The notes below the pieces were generated by a model. That model did not search any database, was not told where the DNA came from, and worked only from the letters and a program-made list of their open reading frames with translations. DNA of 64,000 bases, from positions 124,001 through 188,000 of the forward strand of contig JAAXCW010000005.1 of the NCBI GenBank assembly GCA_013036095.1. Direction: 5' to 3'. The first letter of the stretch is position 1. Each line of letters opens with the position of its first letter. The DNA is from Vulcanimicrobiota bacterium (GTDB lineage Bacteria; Vulcanimicrobiota; Vulcanimicrobiia; Vulcanimicrobiales; Vulcanimicrobiaceae). Below, one piece after another: positions 29,383 to 40,120 of the stretch. Made by a program: the position numbers and the translations under genes.

Positions 29383-30111
29383 GTGACCACGCACGTCGGG
29401 GCCGGGATTGCGTTCCTGGCGGGCCTCGTTTCCTTCGTTTCTCCCTGCGTCCTTCCGCTGGTTCCGGCGTATCTTTCGTTTCTCACCGGTTCTACGCTGG
29501 AGGAACTGCAAGGCAGCATGGCTGCTCCGGCGCGAGCTCGCGTCATCGCGCACGCGGTCGCGTTTATCATCGGTTTCACGATCGTTTTCGTCACGTTGGG
29601 CGCATCGGCTAGCGCGATCGGCGGCGTGCTCAAATCCAATCGCGTCCTGATCGCTCAAATCGGCGGCGCAATCATCATCTTGCTTGGACTGCAGATGATG
29701 GGCGTTTTTCGTTTGAAGTTCTTGGCGATGGATAAGCGCTTCCATCTGCAGCAGGCCAACCGGTCGCTGTACGGATCCGGAGTCGTCGGAATCGCATTCG
29801 CCGCGGGATGGTCGCCTTGCATCGGCCCGATTCTGGCTGCGATTCTCGCAATCGCATCGCAAGCGGGCGGCGCGGCCCAGGGCGCGTCGCTGCTCTTCAT
29901 CTATTCGATGGGATTGGCACTGCCGTTCTTCGCGATGGCGGTCGCATTCGGTGCGGTTCTCCCGGCACTCAACCGCATCAAACGCTTCCTGCCGGCAATC
30001 GAAGTAACGGCCGGCGCTTTTATGATCCTCGTCGGTATCGTTCTGGTCACCGATTCGTTCTTGCGCGTTCAGGGTTTCATGGCCCAATATGTTCCGACGC
30101 CAAAGATCTGA
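29383..30111 (+). CDS. ccdA: cytochrome c biogenesis protein CcdA
   Basis: Six-helix membrane protein passing reducing equivalents from thioredoxin across the membrane. The two redox cysteines lie in VSFVSPCVLPLVPAYLSF and AAGWSPCIGPILAAIL; length 242. GTG start at 29383. It probably supports the cytochrome c encoded at 33489, which needs reduced heme-ligating cysteines. Its 3' end overlaps lspA by 23 bases. Confidence 0.93.
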   Translation: MTTHVGAGIAFLAGLVSFVSPCVLPLVPAYLSFLTGSTLEELQGSMAAPARARVIAHAVAFIIGFTIVFVTLGASASAIGGVLKSNRVLIAQIGGAIIILLGLQMMGVFRLKFLAMDKRFHLQQANRSLYGSGVVGIAFAAGWSPCIGPILAAILAIASQAGGAAQGASLLFIYSMGLALPFFAMAVAFGAVLPALNRIKRFLPAIEVTAGAFMILVGIVLVTDSFLRVQGFMAQYVPTPKI

Positions 30112-30562
30112 TTCGCTGCAACTGTTCCTGGTCGCGGCGCTCGTCGTCGCGGCGGATCAGCTCAGCAAACGCTACATCGCGACGCACTTCATGCCGGGCG
30201 AGAGCCGGCTGGTTATTCCGAGCTTGCTGCGCTGGACCTACGAGCAAAACCAGCACGGCGCATTTGGGCTTTTCGGCGATTCGCCCGTACTGCTCATCGC
30301 GATGGCGGCCGTCGTGCTTGCGATCTTTTGGTTTTCGTTTCGCGATCAAGCGCGCACCTCGCAGACGGTGCGCATCGCCTTCGGCATGATCCTCGGCGGC
30401 GCGATCGGCAACATCATCGACCGCCTGCATTACCGCTACGTGATCGATTTCATCGACTTTTACAAGATCTGGCCCAACATCTTCGACGTCGCCGACACCT
30501 GCATTACGATCGGCGTCATTTTACTGATCCTCTCAAGCCTTGCGACTCGCCGTCGCAGCTGA
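30089..30562 (+). CDS. lspA: lipoprotein signal peptidase (signal peptidase II)
   Basis: Aspartic protease of 157 residues removing signal peptides from lipidated prolipoproteins. Four hydrophobic segments with VVAADQLSKRYI, the first catalytic region GGAIGNIIDRLHYRYVIDFI and the second FDVADTCITIG are intact. Overlaps ccdA at the front and rluD at the back (23 bases each). Together with lgt it completes lipoprotein maturation for the several lipobox proteins here. Confidence 0.95.
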   Translation: MFRRQRSDSLQLFLVAALVVAADQLSKRYIATHFMPGESRLVIPSLLRWTYEQNQHGAFGLFGDSPVLLIAMAAVVLAIFWFSFRDQARTSQTVRIAFGMILGGAIGNIIDRLHYRYVIDFIDFYKIWPNIFDVADTCITIGVILLILSSLATRRRS

Positions 30563-31433
30563 AGACGCCGGGAAGCGCGCCGATCTCGTCGTCGCGCACC
30601 GCGCCGGATTTCCACGTTCGCTCGTAGCGCAAGCCGCAGCTATCGGCGATCTGCGCGTGAACGGCGAGGCGGTAAAAGGGAGCTACGTTCTATCGGAAGG
30701 CGAGACGATCGAGTGCGAGGTGAAGCCGCGTTCGCCGCTCGTTGTTGAAGCCGAAGCGATCGACGTTCCGATCGTTTATGAAGACGACGACGTCATCGTT
30801 ATCGACAAACCCGCGGGCATGGTCACGCATCCCGCGCACGGCGCTACCAGCGGAACGCTCGTCAACGCGATCCTCGGACACGTGGGGTCGCTTCCTGGTG
30901 ATGCACTGCGTCCCGGATTGGTACACCGGCTCGATCGCGATACCTCCGGCTTGCTGCTCGTCGCGAAAAACGCCGATGCGCTGAGTTTTCTTTCCAAAGG
31001 CATGAAGACGCGTCATATCTCACGCGAATACCTCGGGTTGACGGCCGGTATTCCGGCGCAGCCGAAGGGCACGATCAACGGCGCGATCGGCCGCGACCCG
31101 CACAACCGGCTGAAATACGCCATCACTTCCGGCGGCAAGCCCGCCGTCACGCACTACGCCATCCGCGAACGCTTGCACGACGCCGCCGAGCTGGTCTTCC
31201 GTCTGGAAACCGGACGCACGCACCAAATTCGCGTGCACATGGCCGCGCTCGGCCATCCGCTGATCAACGATCACGTCTACGGGCGAAACGATCCGCGCTT
31301 CGATCTTCCCGGCCAAGCGCTGCACGCGTGGCGGCTAGGTTTTTTGCATCCGCGAACGCGCGAAGCCATCCAGTTCGAAGCCGCGCCGCCACCCGAGTAC
31401 GAAGACGCTAAACGCATCTTGTCATCGTTATAA
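30540..31433 (+). CDS. rluD: RluD/RluA-family 23S rRNA pseudouridine synthase
   Basis: Pseudouridine synthase of 297 residues with an N-terminal S4 domain (KRADLVVAH to VNGEAVKGSY) and a catalytic domain holding the signature HRLDRDTSGLLLVAK with catalytic Asp. Later motifs: FRLETGRTHQIRVHMAALGH and HPRT. TTG start at 30540 within lspA, coupled translation. The lspA-rluD order is widespread in Gram-positives. Confidence 0.94.
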   Translation: MRLAVAAEDAGKRADLVVAHRAGFPRSLVAQAAAIGDLRVNGEAVKGSYVLSEGETIECEVKPRSPLVVEAEAIDVPIVYEDDDVIVIDKPAGMVTHPAHGATSGTLVNAILGHVGSLPGDALRPGLVHRLDRDTSGLLLVAKNADALSFLSKGMKTRHISREYLGLTAGIPAQPKGTINGAIGRDPHNRLKYAITSGGKPAVTHYAIRERLHDAAELVFRLETGRTHQIRVHMAALGHPLINDHVYGRNDPRFDLPGQALHAWRLGFLHPRTREAIQFEAAPPPEYEDAKRILSSL

Positions 31434-31436
31434 TAG

Positions 31437-33385
<1,949 letters not shown>

Positions 33386-33386
33386 T

Positions 33387-33449
33387 TGTCATCCTGAGCT
33401 TGCCGAAGGACCCCGAGCAGGGCGCGAAGCGCCCGAGCCGAGGGGCTCA
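33387..33449. repeat. palindromic repeat copy 11, before the cytochrome gene
   Basis: TGTCATCCTGAGCTTGCCGA, AGGACCCCGAGCAGGGCG, AAGCGCCCGAGCCGAGGGGC. It lies between the dioxygenase and cytochrome genes. Confidence 0.88.
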
Positions 33450-33488
33450 GCATCGGCTATAAGCATCATTCAGTTGCGGAGGTACATC

Positions 33489-33926
33489 GTGCAAAAATTC
33501 GTTCCCCTGCTTCTCGCTTTGGCCGCGCTCAACGCGTGCGCGAATAATTCGGCAAGCACCCAGCGTGCGGCAACTGCGGCGAAAGTCAGCGCCGTCGCCA
33601 ATGGGCGCATAATTTTCCTCACCGGCAAGGACAGCCAAGGATTTCGCATCAACGCACAGCGCCCGCCACTGCGCACATCCTGCGCCGCCTGCCACGGCGC
33701 CGACGGCGCCGGCGGCGTGCATCTGCCCGGCGGAGCCGTCAGCGCAGACCTGCGCCGCAAAGCGCTTGCGGCCGTCAAGCCGGCCTACACGCTCCTCAGT
33801 TTGGAACGCGCGATTTCCACGGGCGTCGACAACCAAGGCAAGACGCTCAATCCGGTTATGCCGCGATGGAAGATGACACCGCGCGATCTTCACGACGTTG
33901 CGGAGTTTGTCCAGACGCTTCACTAG
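33489..33926 (+). CDS. c-type cytochrome lipoprotein
   Basis: Single-heme cytochrome c of 145 residues. The start is GTG 33489 with GGAGG 6 bases upstream (33478-33482); in-frame sequence farther upstream includes the repeat and is rejected. Lipobox LNAC gives lipidated Cys at about 18. The heme motif CAACH (SCAACHGADGAGG) and a distal Met in LNPVMPRWKM are present, fitting a class I fold. CcdA, Lgt and LspA encoded nearby would mature it. Electron partner unknown. Confidence 0.87.
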   Translation: MQKFVPLLLALAALNACANNSASTQRAATAAKVSAVANGRIIFLTGKDSQGFRINAQRPPLRTSCAACHGADGAGGVHLPGGAVSADLRRKALAAVKPAYTLLSLERAISTGVDNQGKTLNPVMPRWKMTPRDLHDVAEFVQTLH

Positions 33927-33981
33927 TGTCATGGTTCGCATTCGCGCGGGCCTCGACTACGCTCGGCCGCCCTTCGTCCTT

Positions 33982-34028
33982 CGTCCTTCGACTACGAGTT
34001 TGCGATGCAAACTCTACTCAGGATGACA
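33982..34028. repeat. palindromic repeat copy 12, between cytochrome and ileS genes
   Basis: CGTCCTTCGACTACGAGTTT, centre GCGATGC, AAACTCTACTCAGGATGACA. Located between the convergent cytochrome and ileS genes, where a bidirectional terminator would be expected. Confidence 0.88.
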
Positions 34029-34047
34029 ACGGCAGCAACGCCCGACG

Positions 34048-36867
34048 CTATGGCAGAGCGGTCACGATCTCCGCGCACGGGGCGCAGAGCGACGGATGCG
34101 CCGGATCGTTTCCGAGCGGTAAGTATTTCCAGCAGCGTTTGCATTTCGAGCCGCTGGCCGGCTGGAGGTAGACGCGGCGCTCCTCACCATCGCCCACAAT
34201 GCGTTCGACCTGCGAAACCACGAGCGCTTCCCGCAATCCATCGCCCAGCGCGGTCACGTCGTTCAACATCGATTCGGGAACCACCACGCTGCCCGCGTCG
34301 GTCTCAAAGTCGCGCGGCGATTCGTTAGCGGCCACTTGCTGGCGCAACTCTTTGAGGAGCTGCCACAATGCTGCGGAGCTCTCGCCGGCGGGACGGCGTG
34401 ATTCGAACGAGAGATCGAAGACACTGTCGCTGCGGCGCAGTTCCGGCGGAATTGCCTGCCACGCTTCTTCGGCCGTAAACGAAAGCAACGGAGCCAGCAC
34501 CGTCAGCACCCGTTGCAAGATGTAGAAAAGCGCGCTCTGCGCGCTGCGCCGGCGCGATGCTCCGGCGGCGCTCGAATAGAGCCGGTCTTTTAGCGCGTCG
34601 AAATAAAAACTCGACAGATCGTCGCCTTCGAAACGCACGATCTCCAAATAGGCGCCGTGCAAATCGTAGTCGCGCAACGATTCAAGGACCGTGACCGTCC
34701 AGCGATCGACTTGTTCGCACGCCAGCGCGTCGAACGGCTCCATGTTCTCGCGCGCTACGAGGTCGGCCGGAGCCATGTCGCCGAGGTTGCTCACCATGAA
34801 CCGAAGGCGGTTGCGGATATTGCGGTAGACGCGGCTGACTTGTTCGATCACGTGCGGTCCGAAGCGCACGTCGTCGACGAATTCCACCGAAGCCGCCCAC
34901 AGACGCAGCACGTCTGCACCCCATTTTTGCATCGCCTCTTGCGCATCGATGCCGGTGCCGAGCGACTTGCTCATCGGACGGCCGCTCTCGTCGTTCACCC
35001 AACCGTTCTTTACCACGTGTTTATAAGGCGGCGCGCCTTTGACCGCCGTCGCCGTCACGATCGAACTGCGGAACCAGCCGCGATACTGATCGCCGCCTTC
35101 AAGAACGAGGTCGGAGGGCCAGGGCAAGCCGTTCTTGCCCAGCACCGCCAAATGTGTGACGCCCGATTCGAACCAGATGTCTACGATGTTCTTTTCTTTT
35201 TCGAAGCTCGTGCCGCGGCACTTGGAGCAGGCAAAGTTCGGCGGCAGAAAACGGTCGACCGGGTCGCTCCACCACGCGTTGGCGCCGCGTTCGCGAAAGA
35301 CGCCGGCGGTTACGCGTGCGACTTCCGGATCGAGGATCGACTCGCCACATGCTTTGCAAACCACCGCGGGAATTGGCGTTCCCCACGTGCGCTGTCGCGA
35401 GATGCACCACTCCGGATGCGTCTCGAGCATCTGCGCGATGCGCTCTTGCCCCCAGGCCGGCGTCCATTGGACGCTGCGGATGTTTTCGATGGTGCGCGCC
35501 CGCAACCGGTTTTGATCCATTGCGATGAACCACTGCGCGGTCGCCCGGAAAATCACTGGGTTGTGACAGCGCCAGCAGTGCGGATAGCTGTGTTCGAAGT
35601 CGGCATAATCCCAAAGCGCACCGCTTGCCCGCAAGTCTTCGACAATCTTCGGGTTGGCTTTCCAAATGTGCATGCCGGCGTACGGTCCTGCTTCGGCCAT
35701 AAAGATACCGCGCGAGTCGACCGGGTTGACGATCGGCAGATTGTATTTCACGCCGGTTTCAAAGTCGTCGGCTCCGTGGCCGGGCGCCGTATGCACCGCG
35801 CCGGTGCCGGTTTCCATGTCGACGTAATCCGCCAGCACGATCGGCGCGTCGCGATCCATGAACGGATGACGGACGGTGAGCCCTTCTAACGCGCTTCCCT
35901 TCGCGCCGCCGATTCTGCGGGCGCCTGCAAAGCGATCGCCTAACGTTTTTTCCGCGAGCGCATCTGCAACGATCACCGCTTCATCGCCGACCGCGTACAA
36001 ACCATATTCCGCATCCGGGCGCAGCGCGATCGCCGCATTTGCCGGCAGCGTCCACGGCGTCGTGGTCCAGATGAGGATGGAAACTTTCGGTGGCCCCTCG
36101 ACTGCCGCACCTTCGGTGCGTTGCTCGGGGTGGTTCGACAGGCTCACCATGACACTAGAGGCCACCATGACGATGAGAAGCGCGTCCCGTTGCGCATCGT
36201 TGGCCGTGAAGCGTACCGTGACCGACGGCGAGACCCGCGGTTTGTATTCGATCTCCGCTTCGGCGAGCGCGGTTTCGTCGTGAATGCACCAGAGTGTCGA
36301 GCGCAGGCCCTTGTAGATCTGGTTTTTCGACGCGAGCGTCCCCAGCGTTTCGACGATCGTCACTTCGAATTCGGGATCGATCGTGCGGTACGGATGTTGC
36401 CAGTCGCCGAAGTTTCCCATGCGCATGCGCACCGAGCGTTGGCGGTCGAGCCAATAGAGCGCGCGCTCTTTGCATTTCTCGCGTAGCTCGACGGGATCGA
36501 CGTCGTGAAAGTCTTTGATCTTCAAATGTTTGAGCGTCTCGAGTTCGATCGGCAAGCCGTGCATGTCCCACCCCGGCACGAACTTCGCCCAGCGCGAATC
36601 GAGCAGCGCGATCTTCACGAAGATATCTTTCAGGACCATGTTCAGGAAGTGGCCCATATGCAGCTCGCCGTTTGCGTACGGCGGCCCGTCGTGCAAGATC
36701 CACGGCGCATTGCGCGCGTTGCGTTCGAGCCGCCGCTCATAGGTGCGCCGCTCTTCCCACCAAGCGACGCGGTCGGGTTCCCGCTTCGGCAGATCGGCCT
36801 TCATCGGAAAATCGGTCTTGGGCAGGTTCAGCGTCTCGCGATAATCGCGTTCGGGCGGATTACTCAC
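34048..36867 (-). CDS. ileS: isoleucyl-tRNA synthetase
   Basis: Class I synthetase charging tRNA-Ile, 939 residues from GTG 36867 (starting SNPPERDYRETLNLPKTDFP). HIGH-type PPYANGELHMGH, the editing-domain IWTTTPWTLPANAAIAL, catalytic WFRSSI and a KMSKS variant RPMSKSLG are visible; the C-terminal zinc region CKRCWKYL...CAPC is complete. Residues about 238-258 ([10 protein letters not shown]...) are an in-frame palindromic repeat at the front of the editing (CP1) domain, just before VSILIWTTTPWT. The start overlaps csaB by 8 bases. No T-box leader is seen. Confidence 0.96.
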   Translation of the reverse strand: MSNPPERDYRETLNLPKTDFPMKADLPKREPDRVAWWEERRTYERRLERNARNAPWILHDGPPYANGELHMGHFLNMVLKDIFVKIALLDSRWAKFVPGWDMHGLPIELETLKHLKIKDFHDVDPVELREKCKERALYWLDRQRSVRMRMGNFGDWQHPYRTIDPEFEVTIVETLGTLASKNQIYKGLRSTLWCIHDETALAEAEIEYKPRVSPSVTVRFTANDAQRDALLIVMVASSVMVSLSNHPEQRTEGAAVEGPPKVSILIWTTTPWTLPANAAIALRPDAEYGLYAVGDEAVIVADALAEKTLGDRFAGARRIGGAKGSALEGLTVRHPFMDRDAPIVLADYVDMETGTGAVHTAPGHGADDFETGVKYNLPIVNPVDSRGIFMAEAGPYAGMHIWKANPKIVEDLRASGALWDYADFEHSYPHCWRCHNPVIFRATAQWFIAMDQNRLRARTIENIRSVQWTPAWGQERIAQMLETHPEWCISRQRTWGTPIPAVVCKACGESILDPEVARVTAGVFRERGANAWWSDPVDRFLPPNFACSKCRGTSFEKEKNIVDIWFESGVTHLAVLGKNGLPWPSDLVLEGGDQYRGWFRSSIVTATAVKGAPPYKHVVKNGWVNDESGRPMSKSLGTGIDAQEAMQKWGADVLRLWAASVEFVDDVRFGPHVIEQVSRVYRNIRNRLRFMVSNLGDMAPADLVARENMEPFDALACEQVDRWTVTVLESLRDYDLHGAYLEIVRFEGDDLSSFYFDALKDRLYSSAAGASRRRSAQSALFYILQRVLTVLAPLLSFTAEEAWQAIPPELRRSDSVFDLSFESRRPAGESSAALWQLLKELRQQVAANESPRDFETDAGSVVVPESMLNDVTALGDGLREALVVSQVERIVGDGEERRVYLQPASGSKCKRCWKYLPLGNDPAHPSLCAPCAEIVTALP
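36093..36154. repeat. palindromic repeat copy 13, in frame in ileS
   Basis: CCCCTCGACTGCCGCACCTT, CGGTGCGTTGCTCGGGG, TGGTTCGACAGGCTCACCATGACA. Translated on the minus strand it gives [20 protein letters not shown]. Confidence 0.88.
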
Positions 36868-37966
36868 GCCGCGGCCCCTGCGCGATGAACTCGTCGAGCA
36901 CTTCAAAGTTGCGCAGCGCTAATCGCTCCAGCGGCTCGCGTGCGGCGAGCAAATATTCGCGGATCCAATCGCGCCTGTTCCACAAATCGTCGATCGCCGC
37001 ATCGATCGCTTCGGGAGCCGGTTTAGGCTCCGCGGTCTCCAGCGAAAAAAGCGGCGGCAGCGGATAGGCCAGATCCGCGCAAAAAGCCGTGACTTTCGGA
37101 TCGTAGGGAATCGCCAGAAACGGAACGCCCTGGCGAGCCGCCAGAATCAGCGAATGCAGCCGCATGCCGATCAAGACTTTGGCGCGGCGAATAATGTTTG
37201 CAGCGCGGCCGAGCGAGGCTTCGGGCAGCAGCACCGCGGGCGTGCGGCACTTGCGAATGATCGTCGTCGACACCTCTGCATCGGATGCGCCGCCCAGTGG
37301 CAGGAAAGCGACGCGCAGCCCGTGCTGTTCGCTCAAGCGATCGACCGCTCGCGCGAGCACGTCGATGCGATCTTTCAATCCGTTGGCTTTACGCACGCTG
37401 ATAATCGCGAGCGGATCGCTCTGCGGTCCCAATCCATCCGAGGCAAAGTCGTCCGAAGCCTCAGGCGTTTCGAAGAGAAACGCCGGATCGGCAGTCCGCT
37501 CCACCCGAACGTCCGGCAGAAGCGAGCTCAGCAGCTCGCGCGAACGATCGTCGCGGACGGTCGCGCCCGCAACGCCCTTGCACGTTTCGCGCACGACGGT
37601 TCTTCCCCAAAAGTCGAGCGGGCCGATCGACTGAGCGAAGATCATCGTCGTGCGCCGCGCGCGCACGGCCGCGCGAATGATGCCGGTGTAGTAGATGAGG
37701 CTGCGCAGGCTGGTTGCGTTTTGCAGCAATCCCCCGCCGCCCGAGAGCACGACGTCTGCGCGCTCGATCGATGCGCGCACGGCTTTGGAGTCCCAGCGCG
37801 GGGTCGCGTCGACGCGCAATTCGTGAGCCGTCACTTCGGGCTTGGCGCTCAAGACGTCGATCTCGGCGTACGGATGGCGCGTGCGCAGTTGAGCGACGAT
37901 GACGGCCAGCAACGCTTCATCGCCGAGGTTTCCAAACCCATAGTATCCGCTCAGTAACAGCCGCAC
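36860..37966 (-). CDS. csaB: polysaccharide pyruvyl transferase CsaB
   Basis: Adds ketal-linked pyruvate from PEP to a cell-wall polymer; in Gram-positives this anchors S-layer-homology proteins. Visible: LLSGYYGFGNLGDEALLAVI, LSGGGGLLQNATS, FAQSIGPLDFWG and IGMRLHSLILAARQGVPFLA. Start GTG 37966 gives 368 residues; in-frame sequence upstream belongs to the DUF5693 gene in another frame. It lies between ileS and the DUF5693 gene, its usual companion. Whether SLH proteins exist in this genome cannot be seen. Confidence 0.9.
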   Translation of the reverse strand: MRLLLSGYYGFGNLGDEALLAVIVAQLRTRHPYAEIDVLSAKPEVTAHELRVDATPRWDSKAVRASIERADVVLSGGGGLLQNATSLRSLIYYTGIIRAAVRARRTTMIFAQSIGPLDFWGRTVVRETCKGVAGATVRDDRSRELLSSLLPDVRVERTADPAFLFETPEASDDFASDGLGPQSDPLAIISVRKANGLKDRIDVLARAVDRLSEQHGLRVAFLPLGGASDAEVSTTIIRKCRTPAVLLPEASLGRAANIIRRAKVLIGMRLHSLILAARQGVPFLAIPYDPKVTAFCADLAYPLPPLFSLETAEPKPAPEAIDAAIDDLWNRRDWIREYLLAAREPLERLALRNFEVLDEFIAQGPRRE

Positions 37967-37971
37967 GACGG

Positions 37972-39984
37972 TTAGCGGCGGAATGCAAACGCGCGATAGA
38001 TGAGGATGGCGGCGATACCCACGACCGCGCCGATAACGAATCCGTTGAAAATGCGCAGCACCGAGACGAGCAGTTCGGTGTGCAGATGCGAGAACGTGTC
38101 GATGACGTCGCCCAGCCCGATGCCGATCGCGAGCGCCAGCAGCACGCCCAGCCAACGCCGGTGCGGAATGCGGAGCGCCGGCATCAGCATCAGGGCCGGA
38201 AATCCGATCAGGAATTCTTTGAAGCGTGGACGGACCGCAAGCAGCGACGTCAGGTTGTGTCGCAGCGCCAGCTCGAACGACGACGGCGAGATGTCGCTCT
38301 GATTGCCGCTGCGCAGCAGCACCAGTGCTCCGACTCCAAGGACGATGGCGGCGGCGGCGAGCTGATAGATGCGAACGGGCTCCGTCAGCGTTTCGCGCCC
38401 GTCCCGGCGCTGGGGATCGAACTTGTCGGTGAAAAGGTAGAGCGCCAGCGCGATCAGCGGCGGCAGCGCGAGCAGCAGCTTCACGCCGCGGAACGGTTCG
38501 ACTTCTTCCATGACCAGCGGCGAACTCATCACGCCGATGACAACGAGCGCCCCCAGCAGCGTGATGCCCGTTGCGATCAGCGTCCACGCCAAACTGCGGC
38601 GGATCTGCCGTCCCGCCGTCGCAGCCGGGGCTTGCAGAAACGCGCGGCTTAAAACCGAGAACCCGGCGGCTGCGAAGAGCAGCGCGCCGCTTAGCGCGAT
38701 GATCGAGCGCGCGAGCAAGTCGTGATGCGAAGCGATACCGCCGAGATAGAGCAGGACCGTAGCCCCGTACGCCAAGATCGCCCAAAGCGGCCGGTACCAT
38801 CCGTAAAAGCCCAGCAGCAGCAAGAAGATCGACGGGACGGCAAGCGCGGCCATTCCGACCAGGATGCGGCTGTTCCCGCGATAGAGCGGGATCGGCGCGG
38901 CGCGCCCCGGTTTGAACCCGCGCGCGGCCAAGTCGCTCGCAATTTCACGAACCATTTCGACGTTGGTCTTTTCGATCGAGAGGCCGTTGTATTGGTGGGC
39001 GACCGGACGCAGATAGACCACGCGCACGTTACGTTCGCGCACGCCCAGTTCGTAACGCGCGACGATCTCAGGCAGCGCGAGTTTGTCGAGCTCGACTTTG
39101 TTGATCGCCTCAACGCGCACGGTACGGCCCGGGATGAGCGACGCGAGCTCGCTGCTTCCCTTCTGCACTTGGCTGGAGTCGTAGGTTTCAATCTCGCCGA
39201 AGTTGAGCGCGCGGTAGCGCTTCTCGCCAAAGAGCTGCGCCATGTCTTTCACGTGGTCGGGAAATCCCATCACTTGATTGCGCAGCCCGAAGAATACGAC
39301 CGTCGCCAACCGGCTGCCGGCGCCGCTGTAGGCAAACTCGCGCTGAATCTGCGGCAGACTGAAACGTTCGTCGTTTTGAAAGCGCGGGTCGACGAGCAGG
39401 TTCAGATGTCGCGCGAGCGCGATTTGATCGGAAGGAATGCCGAGGCCGGTCGTATTGAAATAGTCGATCTGCGAGCGAAGCGCGATAACGTATGGTTTGA
39501 CGGCGTGTAAGACGCGGATGCTTTTCGTTTCGAAATGCAGCGGGAGCTGCAGCCGGTACCGCAGGTAGCTCGGCGTGTCGAAAACCAGCAGGTAGACTTC
39601 ATCGGCGCGGACTTTTCCGGCGCGCACCAGCGCCAGCAGCGTCGGATCGGCGATCCCGCCCACGTGCGCCTGGGCCGCGAGGGCCGAGCCCGGAAGCGCG
39701 ATCGCGTTGTTCGAACTGCCCACGTTCGATCCGAGCTCTTCGGTCAGCGCGAGCGACGTTAAGCCTGCTCGGCGCATCTCGACCAAGAAATCCGCGGGAT
39801 TGTAATTGTACGAACGCGCCAGCGAAAGAAAGTCGTTGTAGTCCATCGTCAACTCGACCCGGCGCGTAGCCGACTCGATGCGCGCGCGTTCGAACGCCAC
39901 TACCGCGCAAGCGAGCAGAGCAATCAAAAGGATGAAGGCCGCAAAGCGCGTTCGCGGATCGAGCCGGTTCACGCTTGCGCGCAT
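37972..39984 (-). CDS. DUF5693 membrane protein
   Basis: Large membrane protein of 670 residues from ATG 39984. After one N-terminal helix (about 17-33) comes an extracytoplasmic domain (about 45-375) with GLTSLALTEELGSN, VVFFGLRNQVMGFPDHVKDM and VRVVYLRPVAH, then about eight helices to the end. This matches the DUF5693 family that neighbours csaB in several phyla. A role in wall-polymer assembly is inferred from that linkage. TTG 39993 in frame lies inside a terminator T-run, so ATG is preferred. Confidence 0.85.
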   Translation of the reverse strand: MRASVNRLDPRTRFAAFILLIALLACAVVAFERARIESATRRVELTMDYNDFLSLARSYNYNPADFLVEMRRAGLTSLALTEELGSNVGSSNNAIALPGSALAAQAHVGGIADPTLLALVRAGKVRADEVYLLVFDTPSYLRYRLQLPLHFETKSIRVLHAVKPYVIALRSQIDYFNTTGLGIPSDQIALARHLNLLVDPRFQNDERFSLPQIQREFAYSGAGSRLATVVFFGLRNQVMGFPDHVKDMAQLFGEKRYRALNFGEIETYDSSQVQKGSSELASLIPGRTVRVEAINKVELDKLALPEIVARYELGVRERNVRVVYLRPVAHQYNGLSIEKTNVEMVREIASDLAARGFKPGRAAPIPLYRGNSRILVGMAALAVPSIFLLLLGFYGWYRPLWAILAYGATVLLYLGGIASHHDLLARSIIALSGALLFAAAGFSVLSRAFLQAPAATAGRQIRRSLAWTLIATGITLLGALVVIGVMSSPLVMEEVEPFRGVKLLLALPPLIALALYLFTDKFDPQRRDGRETLTEPVRIYQLAAAAIVLGVGALVLLRSGNQSDISPSSFELALRHNLTSLLAVRPRFKEFLIGFPALMLMPALRIPHRRWLGVLLALAIGIGLGDVIDTFSHLHTELLVSVLRIFNGFVIGAVVGIAAILIYRAFAFRR

Positions 39985-39991
39985 TCGCTTC

Positions 39992-40022
39992 AAAAAACAG
40001 GAAGGCCCGCCAAAAGCGAGCC
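39992..40022 (-). terminator. rho-independent terminator or attenuator before DUF5693 gene
   Basis: Minus strand reads GGCTCGC, loop TTTTG, GCGGGCC, then TTCCTGTTTTTT. The 7-base-pair stem (one G-U) and U-run match an intrinsic terminator. It ends only 8 bases before the DUF5693 ATG, so it may end the enoyl-CoA hydratase message or act as an attenuator of the downstream genes. Confidence 0.7.
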
Positions 40023-40030
40023 CTCACTGT

Positions 40031-40071
40031 CGTCGCGTATGCGGTTGCCCGCATACCGGGTGTGGGCGACG
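40031..40071 (-). promoter_or_regulatory. structured leader RNA with GCAA tetraloop hairpin
   Basis: On the minus strand GTATGCGG-GCAA-CCGCATAC forms a perfect 8-base-pair helix (40037-40056) capped by a GNRA tetraloop. It is enclosed by GTCGC/GCGAC (40032-40036 with 40066-40070) with a 9-base one-sided bulge. It directly precedes the terminator at 39992-40022. This fits a regulatory leader, but the class is not one I recognise and a simple palindrome is possible. Confidence 0.5.
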
Positions 40072-40120
40072 CTTTTACATTCTGCACCGGCGGGGCCCAC
40101 GAGCCCGCACGGGAGAGGAA

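Noticed and set aside
34657-35889. 410-codon plus-strand ORF
   Set aside because: Antisense to ileS with no recognisable domain.
36868-36906. T-box or other leader before ileS
   Set aside because: The ileS start overlaps csaB, leaving no leader, and no T-box sequence is seen.
37967-38800. N-terminal extension of csaB
   Set aside because: Arg-rich composition typical of an off-frame of the DUF5693 gene; family homology begins at VVRLLLSGYYG.
40031-40120. c-di-GMP riboswitch or signal-recognition-particle RNA
   Set aside because: Neither the conserved core of the riboswitch nor the SRP GGAA-tetraloop region is present.
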